Below, piece by piece: positions 14,529 through 14,923 of a DNA stretch of 14,923 nucleotides. A program made the position numbers and the translations under genes. The DNA is taken from assembly GCA_005887855.1 (NCBI GenBank), contig VBQB01000114.1:1-14923 (forward strand), in the 5' to 3' direction. How positions within the stretch are numbered: the first letter of the stretch is position 1; every line of letters starts with the position of its first letter. The notes beneath the pieces were generated by a model. That model had not been told where the DNA came from. It ran no database searches and saw only the letters and a list, made by a program, of their open reading frames with translations. The stretch comes from Verrucomicrobiota bacterium (lineage in GTDB: Bacteria > Verrucomicrobiota > Verrucomicrobiae > Chthoniobacterales > UBA10450).

Positions 14529-14597
14529 GTGCCGCTCATGCAGCTGATAATTCTAGCCCAGCCGCGCGGCCACGATTTCCTTTAGATCAAACGCCAT
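14529..14597 (-). pseudogene. Original 5' end of the aminotransferase with an in-frame TAG
   Basis: From ATG 14597 the frame reads MAFDLKEIVAARLG, then TAG (14555-14553), then NYQLHERHV leading straight into the aminotransferase. One base change from GAG (Glu) to TAG explains it. It could be a nonsense mutation or a base-call error. TAG also ends mcsA and tal here, so general recoding of TAG is unlikely. Confidence 0.7.
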
Positions 14598-14647
14598 TGG
14601 AATTGTGTAGGCGATTTAGCCTCGGAACGCAAACCGCACGCACCCTG

Positions 14648-14923
14648 TCACGGCTTCCAGTTGAGATAGGCTTCGTGCGCGCCCACCTGCAGGTCGGTCT
14701 TTCCTGGCGAATACCGTTCCAACTGCGTAGCGAGCCATTGGAACCATTCAAAAGTTTTCTGTGAACCGCTGCGACGGCGTTCTTCTTCGACATAGGGCCG
14801 CACTTTGCGCCACGCGAGACGAACGGTGCCACCCATCAAGTCCCCGACCACTTGCAAAGGAACGATCCGCGCATAAACAGAATAGCCGAGCCCTTCGAGA
14901 ATCACGCCAATCGCCTGCACCGC
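14648..14923 (-). CDS. Unrecognised protein, C-terminal part (cut by window edge)
   Basis: The minus strand is open from the right edge to TGA at 14650-14648 and gives 91 residues of a C-terminus. The first 35 residues are hydrophobic with few charges (AIGVILEGLGYSVYARIVPL). The rest is amphipathic with many Trp and Arg (RLAWRKVRPYVEEERRRSG and KTFEWFQWLATQLERYSPGK). This is loosely like small one-helix membrane proteins of the DUF4760 kind, but the match is from memory and weak. The true start lies outside the window; a GTG at 14920 is in frame but unlikely to be the start. It is 50 bases upstream of the aminotransferase ATG and may share its transcript. A second minus frame at 14587-14832 is a shadow. 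Confidence 0.65.
   Translation of the reverse strand, partial: AVQAIGVILEGLGYSVYARIVPLQVVGDLMGGTVRLAWRKVRPYVEEERRRSGSQKTFEWFQWLATQLERYSPGKTDLQVGAHEAYLNWKP

Noticed and set aside
14553..14555. TAG as a recoded sense codon (for example pyrrolysine)
   Set aside because: mcsA and tal end with TAG, no recoding element is visible, and the position is not catalytic; a point change or sequencing error is simpler.

Overview
The window looks like chromosome from a Gram-negative member of the PVC group, most likely a soil Verrucomicrobiota close to Chthoniobacterales/Udaeobacter. Three things point there. The envelope genes are diderm (an MlaE-type permease, a LolD-type ATPase, a lipoprotein). The mcsA-mcsB-clpC arginine-phosphorylation cluster appears without ctsR. 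The intergenic spaces carry several different long palindromes. The placement is inference from gene content; no 16S rRNA or marker tree is available here.

Layout. Positions 1-306 hold the N-terminal part of an MlaE-family permease (minus strand), preceded on the same strand by a small HMA-like protein (423-686). A divergent plus-strand pair follows: a lipoprotein (797-1291) and a XerC/D-type tyrosine recombinase (1296-2192, TTG start). Everything after that is on the minus strand. The mcsA-mcsB-clpC operon spans 6242-2256, but clpC is broken near its 3' end: about 30 residues including the AAA2 arginine finger are missing and the frame changes. Next come ilvE (6332-7321) and a solitary LolD-like ATPase (7458-8129).

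Positions 8285-11392 hold the most distinctive part: three tandem paralogues of a secreted protein. Each has a signal peptide, a repetitive and strongly basic linker, a Trp/Tyr-rich core and a C-terminal peptidoglycan-binding domain. Each has its own terminator and a shared upstream element. The ends are nearly identical, while the linkers are built from unrelated repeats (Lys/Thr/Gln, Lys/Gly/Pro, Arg/Ala).

The right part holds trmL (11618-12064), transaldolase (12112-13107), a class III aminotransferase whose natural 5' end carries an in-frame TAG (reading frame 13254-14597), and the C-terminal part of an unrecognised protein running off the right edge (14648-14923).

Two conserved genes, clpC and the aminotransferase, carry lesions that would normally inactivate them. 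Either the assembly has errors or this lineage is losing these functions; the raw reads would decide. At least four different inverted-repeat elements lie between genes. One of them supplies the stop codon of transaldolase and ends one base before the start codon of trmL. No tRNA, rRNA, CRISPR array or insertion sequence was seen, and no gene-free stretch exceeds 300 bases.
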